Shown one piece after another: positions 12,171-23,291 of a stretch of 64,000 bases of DNA. Made by a program: the position numbers and the translations under genes. The notes below the pieces were generated by a model. That model was not told the DNA's origin. It did no database searches and saw nothing but the letters and a program-made list of their open reading frames with translations. The DNA comes from Atherinomorus stipes (taxonomy: Eukaryota > Chordata > Actinopteri > Atheriniformes > Atherinidae): the NCBI GenBank assembly GCA_023101725.1, contig JALJCO010007871.1, positions 496,001 through 560,000 on the forward strand. Reading direction: 5' to 3'. Each line of letters begins with the position of its first letter. Position 1 is the stretch's first letter.

Positions 12171-13070
12171 TGCCGTAGTCTTTCTTGTTGTCAGCCTGGA
12201 GGGTGCACTATCACGTTGAAATTCATCTGAGACCAAAAATATTTTCAATTTGCCTCAGTTTATTTCAGTTAAGCGTTGCTCCTAAGAAGACATCAGCTTT
12301 TCAGGACTAGGCTCACATTTTGCGTCTTCATTGCACGATATAGCTTTAACTTGCACTTGGAGATGGCACAGTGAGCTATGATTTCTGGAGGTACCTTAAC
12401 CGATTCAGTATTTTCCATGAATCATGTTTGCTTTTTGGTGCAGCGCTGCCCGAGGCCCTGAAGATCAAGGGCATTTTCAGCTATGTCACTTGAGAACAAG
12501 GATGCCAACAAATTCTCTGAATCTTTAGATAACATGGACTCAAGATCATGAAACATTAAAAATCTTCTACATTTTACATCAAGGAACATTTCTCCAACCT
12601 TTTGTTTTCCCCATCCCAACTTTTTAAAAATAAATTGCAATCAAATTCAAGATGAGATACTAGTATATAAAATAGTAAAATATTACGTGTCTGACATTTC
12701 CCGTTTCTTATGTTCTGTGGTGAAAATATGTTTGATTCCCAAATTATTGCTTTCTGTTAAATATTTCACACACCTTTTTTTCTTTTATTTTTGGTTGTAG
12801 ATACACCATCCTCATGTTTTTTTTTCTTTAAATATTGACTAAATGTATATGACATCAAAGTTATAAGCTAAGGGTATGATTGATAGCAGCTGGCATCAAG
12901 GTTTCCAGTACTTGAAATTTACGTTTAATTTGATGAATGAAATACTTAAGTTACTTCTAATTCACCCAATTTGACTCATGTACTTGTTGACAACTAGTAA
13001 ACTGTTATTATGGGTTATACTAACTTCTAAAAGCCAAAATGAAAAAACAAGTTTTGGATTTCCAGGTAAA
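12171..13070. other. intergenic / downstream of cttnbp2nl
   Basis: AT-rich. A 72-codon minus-strand frame at 12422-12640 has no recognisable domain and no visible splice or start context. I treat it as chance or as decayed repeat. Confidence 0.5.
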
Positions 13071-13076
13071 TTTATT
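13071..13076 (-). terminator. candidate poly(A) signal of cttnbp2nl
   Basis: AATAAA on the minus strand, about 820 bases past the stop codon, followed downstream (lower coordinates) by a T-rich stretch. It is the first canonical hexamer I find after the stop. This would give a 3' UTR of roughly 0.85 kb. Confidence 0.5.
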
Positions 13077-13559
13077 AAATGTTACCTTCCAGTCAACAAA
13101 GTATTTTGTGCGATCTGATAAAGGCAGAAGTTACCAACATGGCATCTGAGTTGTGATCAATTAAATGAAGAACTGACTATAAAAATATGTTTACCATATT
13201 CTCTTTTACAATAACAAAAGGCATAAAATGTATCCTAAACATCTTGAAGATAACAGCAATTGCATGTAATCTGAGTCTCCATGATTATCATCACTATGTA
13301 ACAATAAAATAACAGAACAGAATATTACTGCATCTGACAGTAAAATACTCAGATTATCTGGTATAAAAAAAACAAAACAATCGTACATCAACATTAAACA
13401 GACATCTACAGTATAAAAAATACTTAGTTATACAAAAGATAAACCTGAATGTATGCTGAAAGAGAGACACAGCAGACACTGCTCCATGAATGATTTCTTA
13501 ATGATTGTTATAAAAACAAGCAACATACTCAGGATAAAGTACTTTTCTCTTACTGAGCT

Positions 13560-13595
<36 letters not shown>

Positions 13596-13896
13596 GTCTT
13601 CAAATATGACACATTACTGTATAAAGAATAAACTCTAACAGAACAAAGTGCCCATGATACTCCTTGGCATCTTTTAAATCTCATAACTACCAGCATTTTA
13701 ACCACTAGCTTAAACTGCCTCTGCTCATGCTTTATAAAATCTATTGAATACACATTTTATAACAGTGTTTAAGGGATCTCTGTTCAAATATTGGTATAAA
13801 TCCTGTCACATCCAGGATCAAACTTCATTCATATCACTTCCACGATGCAACTAGCAGAGCAGCAGCCGACAGCTTTACTGACAATCACATGATGAG
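13077..13896 (-). other. cttnbp2nl 3' UTR (inferred)
   Basis: Non-coding sequence between the TAA stop and the candidate poly(A) signal. It includes a run of about 31 T (plus strand) at 13561-13591. No other gene is visible. Confidence 0.5.
13561..13591. repeat. poly(T) tract
   Basis: A run of about 31 T on the plus strand, lying in the inferred cttnbp2nl 3' UTR (poly(A) in the transcript). Confidence 0.95.
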
Positions 13897-14871
13897 TTAA
13901 TTTGATGAAACCACCATGTCCAGTTCTTTTACGGCCTCCTGGGCAGAGGTGAGGCCACAGCTACTTGAAAGGTGGCCATCAGAGAAATGGTTGGCAGATT
14001 TGGGCGCTGCTGGTGGTGACAGAGGGGCCTGGGCCAGACCAGGTTTCTTTGGGGGAATGGGTGGAGGGTTGCCCCTTTCTGCCCTGGGGATGATGGGTGA
14101 TCGGATCCCTTGGGAAACTGCACCTGCAGCCCTTCCGATGACTGGAGATAAAGGTGCTGCCAGGCTGCGGTAGTCTGTACCGAAGGGGGAGTTGTTTGGC
14201 ATGGAGAGCTTTGTGGCTGCACTCTGCTGGACGGTGGTGAAACGAGACAGGACTTGGGTGACTGTGCTTCGGGCCATCTGCTTGACTGGGCTGGTTTCTG
14301 TGGAAGAGCTGCTGGTTACAGAAGAAGGGTCCTTTGGTGAGAGTGGGAGAGCAGGTTGGACACCCTGGGACTGCAGCTCTGGGTCAACAGCACCCTGGAA
14401 CTTATGACGTGCAGCGTGGAAACGCTGGTTGATCCCGGCCTGGTACGGAGACTGATAGTTTCCTGGACTTTGGTTGCCTGATGGGCGTCTAGCAAGAACA
14501 GGCGAAGAGCAGGGTGAGGAATGAACAAAAGTGGAAGAAGAAGCATTGCAGGAGGAGATAGATGTCTGCATCTGAGTAACTGGAGGATCTTCATTTCCAT
14601 TCTGGAGAGACACTTTCTCAGGGAGGACGCTGTTTGAACTATGAAGCCCATTGGTCTCCATTGAACAATGGTGACCGTTAACTTTAGGCAGAAAAGATAG
14701 GTGGTCTGTGTCCTCTTCAAAGTCTTCAACCTTAATGTTGTCCACTAATGTGGGTCCAGAAGAAACTTTAGTGGCCCACTGTTTTCCTGCTGCTTCCACT
14801 GGAGTTGTATTAGCTTCTCTCATGTCTTTTGCCATGTACACCTCCTCCAGCTTTCTCTTCAGCTCCTCCAC
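13897..14871 (-). CDS. cttnbp2nl: cttnbp2nl last coding exon
   Basis: The acceptor is tgatcag|GTGGAGG, so the exon starts with Val, not Met. It encodes 324 residues and ends MVVSSN-TAA. It holds the end of the coiled coil (EELKRKLEEVYMAKD), the Ser-rich linker, the conserved SSPCSSPVLARR and INQRFHAARHKFQ blocks, VTQVLSRFT, SPFGTDYRSLA and PRAERGNPPPIPPKKPGL. A SVFCQTESF-like block that I recall after the coiled coil in mammals is not seen. The C-terminus also lacks the mammalian ending I remember. Confidence 0.95.
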   Translation of the reverse strand: MEELKRKLEEVYMAKDMREANTTPVEAAGKQWATKVSSGPTLVDNIKVEDFEEDTDHLSFLPKVNGHHCSMETNGLHSSNSVLPEKVSLQNGNEDPPVTQMQTSISSCNASSSTFVHSSPCSSPVLARRPSGNQSPGNYQSPYQAGINQRFHAARHKFQGAVDPELQSQGVQPALPLSPKDPSSVTSSSSTETSPVKQMARSTVTQVLSRFTTVQQSAATKLSMPNNSPFGTDYRSLAAPLSPVIGRAAGAVSQGIRSPIIPRAERGNPPPIPPKKPGLAQAPLSPPAAPKSANHFSDGHLSSSCGLTSAQEAVKELDMVVSSN

Positions 14872-17800
14872 CTGATCATAAAAGATATTCTTTCTCAGAC
14901 AAGTTTATTTTCCTTTTGACTAAAACTGTTTCAAAACATGCCCTTAATTATTACTAGTGTGTCTAAGTGTTCCCACCTGTTCTTGTAGCTGACAGCAATG
15001 AGCTTCTTCCTTTTTCAGACGTGAGCGCAGTTGTTCACGCTCGGTGTCGAACTCAGCCAGCTGCCCCTCCACTCTCGCCTCCATCCTCAGAGATCTTGTC
15101 CTCTCATCCTCCAGCTCTTTCCTCAGGGCTTGACAGGATTCTTTTTCCTAAATAAGAGAGTCTCTTAAGCCCAGTGGAAAATACAGTAACATATTATATA
15201 ACAGTGTAATAGAGGAAAGTGTGCCAAGGGTGAAAGACTGAAAGGGTTTACTTGGACTGAACATGTAAATACCTTATCAAGTCTACGGCTCAGCTCAGTC
15301 AGCCGGTGACCCTCTTCCAGAGCCCTGGCACTGGCCCACTTGCACTCTTTAGCTAAAGCGCTAGAGAGCTGTTTGTGCTGAGCCCGTTCTTCCTCCAGCT
15401 GCTCGGTAACCCGCCGCTGTTCTTTTTCCAGCCGACGAACCTGACTCCGCTCAAATTCCAGCTACATGCAAAGAGAAAAGCTAACAATTAGCAAACATCT
15501 TAAAAGTGGTGAAAACTGCTTTTGCTGCTATACTTGTGTAAGTGTTTGTAGTGCTCTTTGTAAATTCTGCCAGTTACACAACCACTACCAGATTTACGTA
15601 GCGCATCATGGCCAAGTATTTGTAGTGAAATATTTGTTATTACCTGTTGTTGGAGACGCTCCCTCTCCTTTTCCAGGATGTAAGTGACATCATCTCCTTC
15701 TGCTGTGTCCTCAGCATGCCTCCTCTTTTCCTCCTCTAGGTCTGCAATAACCTAAACCAAACACAACAGGGAGACGGCGATTAGGGAGTAAAACAATCTC
15801 ATGTGATTTTGTCAACAACATGTTGTAGTTATTTTGAAGATACATGACTTGTACATTATACCACATACATAAAATGTCTTATGTTTGATTGGAGAATTAC
15901 TCCTATCATATCACATGTATCATTACTTTATAATCATTAATTCTTCTTTCAGTCTTTAGGGTTCACTTCACTGGAGATCAGTAGAACAAACATAACAGGA
16001 TAAAAAGACACTACCTTACATGGAAAATAAACATTGTAAAGATTAGTACTTTTGGATGAGTGTGTCTCTGGAATAACTACATCTCATGCTGACGACAAAA
16101 AGCTGCATTCACTTAGCTATTCTGCTACATATCCTCCCACCGATCAGCCGAGTACATCAGGAATCATGTCAGATTTATTGGATAGCTTACTGCTGGGCTT
16201 TACTCTTCTACAGATTTAATAGATGGCAAGTTTATTTGTTTCTCTAAACTAACAACTCATTTTTACTGCAGTGTAGATGGTATTTTGGGATTAGTCTTCT
16301 GGATCTGAGAGTAATGGCTGTGATCAGCAGCAGGATAAGTTGGGCAGCCACTGTGCCCAAAGACAAGTAGCAACACAGATGTTATTTAGTTCAGAAAAAT
16401 GGTGAAATGGAGACAAAGTCAACAACTGAAAAATGCCCTTTACACAGCATGAGAAAAAGGTTTTGAGCCATCACTTTATATCCTACCAGGAAAACAGGAA
16501 AGGGGTGTCACGGTTTATTCGGACATAAAAGGAAATGTAGTGCATAAGGCAAAATTAGATTTGGTACAATTCTAGCAAGCTTGAAAATCAACAGTATGTT
16601 CACATTTATTCTTAAATACAGTATGAACCCTGAGTGCCAACAACTATCTGATGCAAAACTGACACCGTAAAATTAGCATTCACTTGAGTTGCTATGAAAC
16701 GTTTTAATATGGAGAAAATTCCCTCCAGTGGCTCTGTTCAGACCAGCTGTTAACTTGGCTCCCCACCATGAATCCTCCCCGGTTTTCCAAACTAAATGCT
16801 CTGACTGCTGTTTACCTCAAGTAAGTCACTGACTGTTTAAAAGTACCATCAAAAAACCCCACTTCAAAGAAACCAAAATATCCCTTTAATTTATTTTGAG
16901 TTCCAAGATTTTATTGCCAGCAGTGCTGGTTCATTAATTTTCATTAACTGTATTGAAGAAATCCAAATCCAAACTAAAGTACGAGCATTGTGCTGGCTTC
17001 ATTCCCTCTGCTCAGGTTTTGTTTCTCTAGTTCTCCATTTGTTTTTTAGTTTTGGCTCAAGCCTGCATTACGAGTCAACTCATGTCTGAGTTTTCTCACC
17101 AAGTGCCAGACGTCCAAACTCACCCGTCTGTGCCTGCTCTCAGCTGCAGCCAGCTGGGCCAGCATCTTCTCCTGCATCCTCCTGCAGTGACTCACCACCA
17201 ATTTGAGAACCAGCAGAGGGTTGGACGTAGAGGAAGAACAGCCAGGTTCCTTGTTCTGGCCCCCCACAACTTCACTGTCTCTCTGCAAAGCCTGGAAAGG
17301 ATCGCTGAGGTTGTATCTTCCATAACGTTCCTGGATGAACAGTTCTTTATGCTGAGCCTGAAGAGACGGGAAGAGCCTTTTTTTAAAAAAATGACTTGAT
17401 TCTGCTTTCTCATACACATATTAAACTCAGCTATAGGACGATTTTTTACCCACTTATGTACATTTTCAGACACACACACCATTTTGCTAAGCTAGCTGCT
17501 TAGCAGCTGTCAGGTATGGTCATGACTTATGTCTCGAAACTGTAATCTAGCACCACCCTGTGGTTAATGTCCATCCCTCAATATCACCAGGTCAAAGATT
17601 TTATTTGTCCAGTAATTTTCTGTACATCAGAACATCTTTCTAAGTTATTAATTGCTGCAGATTTCTTGTTGATACACCAACTTAGTGTGGTGAACATAAA
17701 CATTGTAACAGTGTGTATGTTACTCTGATGAAAATAGCACTCAGTTCTGGCTTCTTCTTTGGCTAAAAACAGCCTAAGAGATGTTAAAGTAGCTATAAAC

Positions 17801-20800
17801 TATTCTCTCCACCTTCTCCCTCTCCCTTGATGTAATGGTTATAGTGACACAATCTGCTGTCAGAGGAACTCAAACACTCAGCACAGCGTGATAACCATCT
17901 GAAATATTGGAGCTGTAAATAAGCAGCAGATAAGGGAAGAGAATAGAAAGAGAAGAAAAGCTTTGAAAAAAAAAAATCAAGAGAAAGAGTTAGCTAGAGG
18001 AAGGAGCAACAGATGGTGTGTGTCTGTCTATCTTTAGCAGGACAGCTGCTCCAGACTGGGCCTTGGCCAATGTAGACCTGTTCTCTGTTTAACTCATGAC
18101 AAAAGGGGGATAATAGCAGCAAGGCATTTCAGGTTCAGCAGATGCCTCTAGCCCTGCTCTGAAAAGGGACCGAACTGTTAAAGAAAAGGGAGAAAGATGG
18201 AGGAGGGCTGCAGCAGAGCTGTGTCTTGGTAAGGTCTCAACAAAAGAGGATCAAGAGATTAGAGAGAACAGCATCCTCTCTGGCAGGGTGAGGACAGAGC
18301 TCGTGATGACTGATACCAAGATCACTTAAGAAGTTTAGTGTAGTCAGGACGGTGGACAAGCCTGTGGAGACCAGTGCTGTTCACTATGTGCACCAGTTTG
18401 TGTTAAAGCTACTTTTACCCACATTATTGGTTTGCTCCCAGCCACTCTTTTCTCATTCCAACACCTTTGTCTGTGTAATCAAGCATTACCCTAAAAACCA
18501 GCTTTTCCTCAAAAAGTCTCTGACAACCCAACTGGAATGTAAAAGGAGAATTAGGCCAGGGGTCGTATAGCTGATGCAAATTAGAAAAAAAAATGCTTAC
18601 CATGTCTCTTATGGACTCATTTTCAAGGCTTGAGAACTTAAGGGGTCACATTAAACCAAAGTGAATTTCCTTTTAACCAGATCTAAGAAACAGAGAATCC
18701 TGGAGCTTACTGGAAAAAACAGCATGGATTGATGAACATGTGCCAATAGAAAATCAAAAGTTGATGAAAGATCAGAGGATTTACAATTGTCATTTTTTGG
18801 ATCTTCTGTTTTGGCTTATCTGGCACAAAGAGAGGAGGGTAAGGCTGCAAGGCTTTGCTCTCGTTATTTGATCCCGTCTGCTGAGGATGGTGTGAAGGTG
18901 GATCAAACAGCAGGGACGGCTGAAACAGGAAAACACAGGGTCCCCAGGAGTATTCAAAAATGCTTCTTAAATGAGGGCATGATTGAAAGCCTCATGACCA
19001 CTCAGCACCTCAGTAACAGATTTCTATGCAATGCAGGACATCTATAGTGGCCCTTGTCCTCACTTTGTTATGATAAACAGTTATTTATTATGCAGATAAT
19101 GATTTATGCCAACACTAAGGCTAGAAATAACAGAGCCAGAGCAAACAGACTTAAATAAAAGTAAAATGTAGAAAATCTTTGGGAAGAAATCTGTCCACAA
19201 ACTTGGCCTTCAGCCCTTCCCTGTTCCCGAAAGTGACTTTGCACTCTGATTAGTCACTTTAAAGACAACAATAAAAAGCTTTCATCACAGTTCCCGTTCT
19301 TTATGAAAACATCAGGGATATGTCATAACTGCATAAGCCGCAGGAAAAAAAAAAGGCAAAGCAGATTGTATCAGTAGTGGGATTGTTGTAAAGTAAAATG
19401 ACTAGTAAGACTTCTCTGAAACATAGGCGATACAGTTTCATTAGAAACCAGAAGTGGCTCTTGTTTAAAAAATTGGGATGTCCACATCTAGCACTAAAGA
19501 AACAAGTCAAGTCAAGTCAACTTTATTTGTATAGTGCTTTAAACACAGCAGCTATCGATAAAGCGCTGAACAGAGGTAAAAACAGAAATTAAATCTCGCA
19601 GTGAGAACATCAAAACCAATATCAGACATAAAAACAATCAACACAATAAACAGTAAAAACAGGATAAATATCAGAAAAAAATAAGACTTAAAACAACAGA
19701 CAAAATTCAGAAAAAATGGCTCATGAAGGGTGGACCAGACAGTTTCAGAAATCCCACTGCAATATCTCCAGAAATTGCATAGGCTGGTAAGTCTTGAAGT
19801 TTGTAAGTCTTGAAAATAACTTCTTAAGTTATTATACATTGGTAATTTCTACTTAATAAGGTGAGCACAGTGCACACATTAAGATAATTAGATAATTTGC
19901 CTCCAAATTATCAGGATTTTTTTCTAATTCACATGGCACCATTACACAAAAGTTCTCTCATTAGCACAAACTGTGCTTTTCTTCTCCCCTTCTCACGTCT
20001 CTCCTCTCCCCTTCAATGCACAGATAGATGTGCAGTCCCATAACACAAAGGGAGGCTGTTTTCCTCTGCATCAATCCTCCACTGTTGCAAAGAGAAAAGC
20101 AGGGAGTGAAAGGAAGGATTTCAGGCAACATTTCTAAGGCTATTTAACACTTAGCACCCAAATGTACCAGGGCTCTTTTCATTGCATCACACTGTACATG
20201 TTCAACACCCATAACCATTCATCACACAGATATTCTGAATCACAGTCTAGCCTCATTATTCATGCCTTTGTCTGCTGGCTACGGTTCTTGGCAACCTGTG
20301 TGATTTTGTATGGGAAGCCATGACTGCACTGATTCCTGTTCATCTTTTGCTGACACGTGCCTTTCAGATGTGCAATGATGGTGACATGTTACAAAGAGAG
20401 GATGACAAAAGCAAGTCTTACTAAAATCCAAGATGTTTCAAAGCTGATTTGTCAAACTGCAAAACATTCTAACATGTTCGTGCATGTTTTCAGTATCTAA
20501 GGGATATCTAAAAACCAAACCGCCATCTGACAGGTCACAAATGTGATAAATGCTCCATCACTCCCATCAGTTGATGCATCTAAATCAATACAAAAATAAT
20601 AATAATACTCCTACGCCCTTGTTTTGCCTGTTCACAAATAAAAAGAAGGTAAAGCTGTTTGAAGTAGCTCAATTTAGAAACCATGGTCAACCCAACTATG
20701 TCAACTCTACTGTTAATTAAAGGCCCATTTTCATTTTTAAGTCCTTTTTGAACTTCAAGTAAAGTCTTCCATTTCTTTCCAAAAGCAAAAGGACTGCTGG

Positions 20801-21565
20801 ATCACTGCAGCTCTTTGTGTGCCAAATATAAGAGTTGCCAAAGACTGACTTCCTTTTGAAAGCCACAGTGTGAGCAGCTGCAGAAGTGAGTCAGAAGGGG
20901 AAAAATGCAACGGATAGTTAAAATGCCACTGATAGTTCTGCATAATTAAATATAGAGCACCTCCATAAAGACAGAAAAAAGCCCCACACAGTTAATGTCA
21001 CATCCTGTGCTTACACTATATCCTGCAGAAAATCAGTCTTAAGAATGTGCAGATGAAGAAAAACAAAATAAGTTGATTTCATTTTAACAGTTTACTAACA
21101 TGCTGTTACCATGGTGATGAGTTTAACTTAAATATTTGCCACATAACACTGACAAAGTACCGGTGACACATCAGTTGTATCTGACATGGTCATCGTGACT
21201 CTACTTCTCCAGCTGCTGTTTGTGTACAGCACTAACAATAAATACAGCTAAGGCTCATGTGAATGACATTTGTTTTAAGGTAGTTTATCAGAAAAGGGTC
21301 ACCAAAAATCAAATAATTCATGACGAAGTGAAAACAAATTCCTGAATCAGATTTTATAGAAAGATTACTGAAGCGTTTGAATCCAGCTGATGAACTTGAA
21401 CATCATGGAGAAACGAGACTAAACTGAGGATGAACTGCATGAGAGACCTGATTGTCTGAACAAATTTTTTGTGTCACTGACCATGTGGAAGTAGATTAGG
21501 GATGCAGAATAATAATTTTCTAAAAAAGATACAGATAACAAATAAATAAAAACATAAAAAAAGGG

Positions 21566-21602
<37 letters not shown>

Positions 21603-23279
21603 ATAATAATATAAAAAAAAAAAAATTAAGGGGGGGGGTAGTTTAAATAAAAAAAGAGGGGGGGAGAGGGGTGGGGGAGGGGTTTGGATTTCCCGGGAAG
21701 TAATATTTTTTTTTCCTAAATCAAAATATAAAAATGAAAAAAAAAAAAGAAATTTTATATTCCGATTTAAAAAAAAAAATAAAAATAAAAAAAAAAAGAG
21801 AAAAGGTTTGATAATGATATAAAGAGGATAATTACTTTTTTAATGGAAATATAAATAAAAATAAAATTAGCTGAGATATTGCACTGAATACACTAAATTT
21901 TGATCTGCTGCTGGTGTTTGAAGAAAAAGAAATAATCACTAAAGAGAAACTCATCCTCAGAGGGTCAGGACTGTCCATCTTATTTCAGAGAAAACCTTAC
22001 AATGGTAGTGGTGTTGAGTTAAAACTAAATTTGTGGACAAATAGAGCCAATCATAGAGCTCTGAGAACATAAGCATTATGGGGTAATGTTTGACTGATAT
22101 GAATCTCTTTTCATGTGAGGGCAAAACCAGAGATTCCTCACTTTCAATCCCTTAACGGTAGAACTGCAGAGAGGTATGAACGTGCTTCTTTCACTTTAGT
22201 AAAGTATTTATTAAACACAAGAATCCTGCAGTGTAGAGTGATTAAAACTGCTCAAACTTCAAGAGAGCAGTTTTCAATTTCCTCAATTCATTTCCCATCT
22301 GATTCATAATTATACTCCTATTAGACACTCAACCCTGATCCAGTGGGTGCAATGAATGGGTTAACAGTTTGTGTAGAAGGAACTATGAAAGAAGCATAGC
22401 CATGTTCCCCTCCAGCTCCAGTTAAGGCCAATGTTTATTTATTCACTCCTACTCTCGCTCATATTGAGTCATCAGGCACCCAGTGTGCTGTAACTCTTCT
22501 TGCCTTAGATGGCCAGATCACAGGGGAAATGAAGGAATGTGGTCTAGACACAACACTTGAGCATTCAGCTGTAGATTCTCAAGTCTGCTGCTCCAGTTTA
22601 TTCTTTCAATGACTGTAGAGTTCAAATGTTAATGGTGAAAATCAAGTCTGGAAAGTCATTTCAATCTTTCACAATTTTACGGTCACATCTTGCAGAGCTA
22701 TCGCGTACTTAAGCTGCTCACTTTGTGCTTATCTTGAATTTGTGGTTTACCACCACAGTAATGGAGTGTTACTGTGTATTCCAACCATTTCAGTTGATGA
22801 GAAAACATACTTTAGGCAAAGCAAAAAGCCACAGACAGCCGGAGTAGATGATCTGCACAATCATAAAAAAAATGTTATTAGGAATATATCTTGTTATAGT
22901 AAAAGGCATGATAAAAGATACGTATGGGTTACATGATTTTCATAATCATCACACCACTAGGAAGAAGTATGATCCCAAAAGAGATCACGCCCAACAAGTT
23001 AGATGAGATGAAGATCATCATGGGATGAAGGTGATCACTCGGAACTACTTCATATTGATTTGCAAGAACCCTTCCATCGAAAGAGAAGAGAGGACACCAA
23101 CTACAAAAGCAAAAAATCTTTTGGCATCAAAAAAGCACTTTCTTGTTATAACTACAGTGTATGTCACCATTTCTGATTACTGGTACCTTTAAGGCTTCGA
23201 TGACAAGGTCCCGGGCCTCCAGCTCTCCCTCCAGGATGCTGAAAAGCATCAGCAACTCTGGTTTGGTCAGACTCTCCAT
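13897..23279 (-). CDS. cttnbp2nl: cttnbp2nl, CTTNBP2 N-terminal-like protein (six coding exons, 589 aa)
   Basis: Six exons (23187-23279, 17124-17357, 15644-15751, 15273-15461, 14977-15147, 13897-14871) are each bounded by AG and GT and all join in phase 0. They give 31+78+36+63+57+324 = 589 residues, against about 639 recalled for human. The order is an N-terminal CortBP2 domain (about 1-110, with KPELLMLFSILEGELEARDL and ERYGRYNLSDPF), a long charged coiled coil (about 110-285), then a Ser/Pro-rich tail holding SSPCSSPVLARR, YQAGINQRFHAARHKFQ and, at about 532-544, GNPPPIPPKKPGL, a likely SH3 ligand. Family knowledge: these proteins bind cortactin and the STRIPAK phosphatase complex and act at the actin cytoskeleton. 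GNPPPIPPKKPG is shared with CTTNBP2, but there is no ankyrin region and the gene sits beside wnt2b, so the NL paralogue is favoured. Confidence 0.95.
14977..15147 (-). CDS. cttnbp2nl: cttnbp2nl coding exon 5 (coiled coil)
   Basis: 57 codons from EKESCQALRKELEDE to CCQLQEQ, very rich in E, R, K and L. The acceptor is ttatttag|GAAAAAG and the donor CAG|GTGGGA. AEFDTEREQLRSRLKKEE corresponds to the EFDIEREQLRAKL block of the mammalian protein. Confidence 0.94.
15273..15461 (-). CDS. cttnbp2nl: cttnbp2nl coding exon 4 (coiled coil)
   Basis: 63 codons from LEFERSQVRRLEKEQRR to LTELSRRLDK. The acceptor is gcatgtag|CTGGAA and the donor AAG|GTATTT. The block EEERAQHKQLSSALAKECK matches the mammalian EEERSRHKQLSSMLVLECK region, as recalled. 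Confidence 0.94.
15644..15751 (-). CDS. cttnbp2nl: cttnbp2nl coding exon 3
   Basis: 36 codons beginning VIADLEEEKRRHAED and containing TAEGDDVTYILEKERERL, a strongly conserved CortBP2-domain stretch. The acceptor is ggtttag|GTTATT and the donor CAG|GTAATA. It is too short and lacks an ATG, so it does not stand out as an ORF. Confidence 0.95.
15752..17123. other. cttnbp2nl intron
   Basis: A 1.37-kb intron between coding exons 2 and 3, AT-rich, with no repeat or coding segment that I recognise. Confidence 0.8.
17124..17357 (-). CDS. cttnbp2nl: cttnbp2nl coding exon 2
   Basis: 78 codons from AQHKELFIQERYGRYNLSDP through the QEKMLAQLAAAESRHRR block. The acceptor is ctcttcag|GCTCAG and the donor CGG|GTGAGT. 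The open frame runs on past both splice sites, so only the part between them is coding. Confidence 0.95.
19502..19660. repeat. CAAGT-repeat-led teleost dispersed repeat fragment
   Basis: It starts with (CAAGT)n and then CTTTATTTGTATAGTGCTTT. This wording is typical of fish retroposon 3' ends and resembles the LINE end at 60966-61030 (CTTTATTTATAAAGCACTTT). In that reading it is the 3' tip of a minus-strand LINE or LINE-tailed element, followed by AC-rich 3' UTR sequence. Confidence 0.6.
21540..21860. repeat. homopolymer-rich low-complexity patch, possibly bad consensus
   Basis: It contains a run of about 45 A, then A-runs alternating with runs of 6-9 G. Normal complexity resumes abruptly near 21840. 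See the finding on damaged consensus. Confidence 0.7.
23187..23279 (-). CDS. cttnbp2nl: cttnbp2nl first coding exon
   Basis: 31 codons, MESLTKPELLMLFSILEGEL followed by EARDLVIEALK. The ATG has A at -3 and G at +4, and the exon carries only 12 bases of 5' UTR after a cctcatag acceptor at 23292. The donor is AAG|GTACCA. It is too short to stand out in an ORF scan, but the sequence is nearly identical to the N-terminus of the mammalian protein. Confidence 0.95.
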
Positions 23280-23291
23280 GTTGAGTTTAGA

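Larger units (their letters stand above)
17358..23186. other. cttnbp2nl large intron (5.8 kb)
   Basis: This separates the first two coding exons. It contains a fish dispersed repeat at 19502-19660 and a suspect homopolymer-rich patch at 21540-21860. No additional exon is identifiable, and the protein reads continuously across it. Confidence 0.85.

Noticed and set aside
13916..14407. Plus-strand ORFs and a second minus-strand frame over the last cttnbp2nl exon
   Set aside because: They are shadows of the 324-codon minus-strand exon, which matches a known family.
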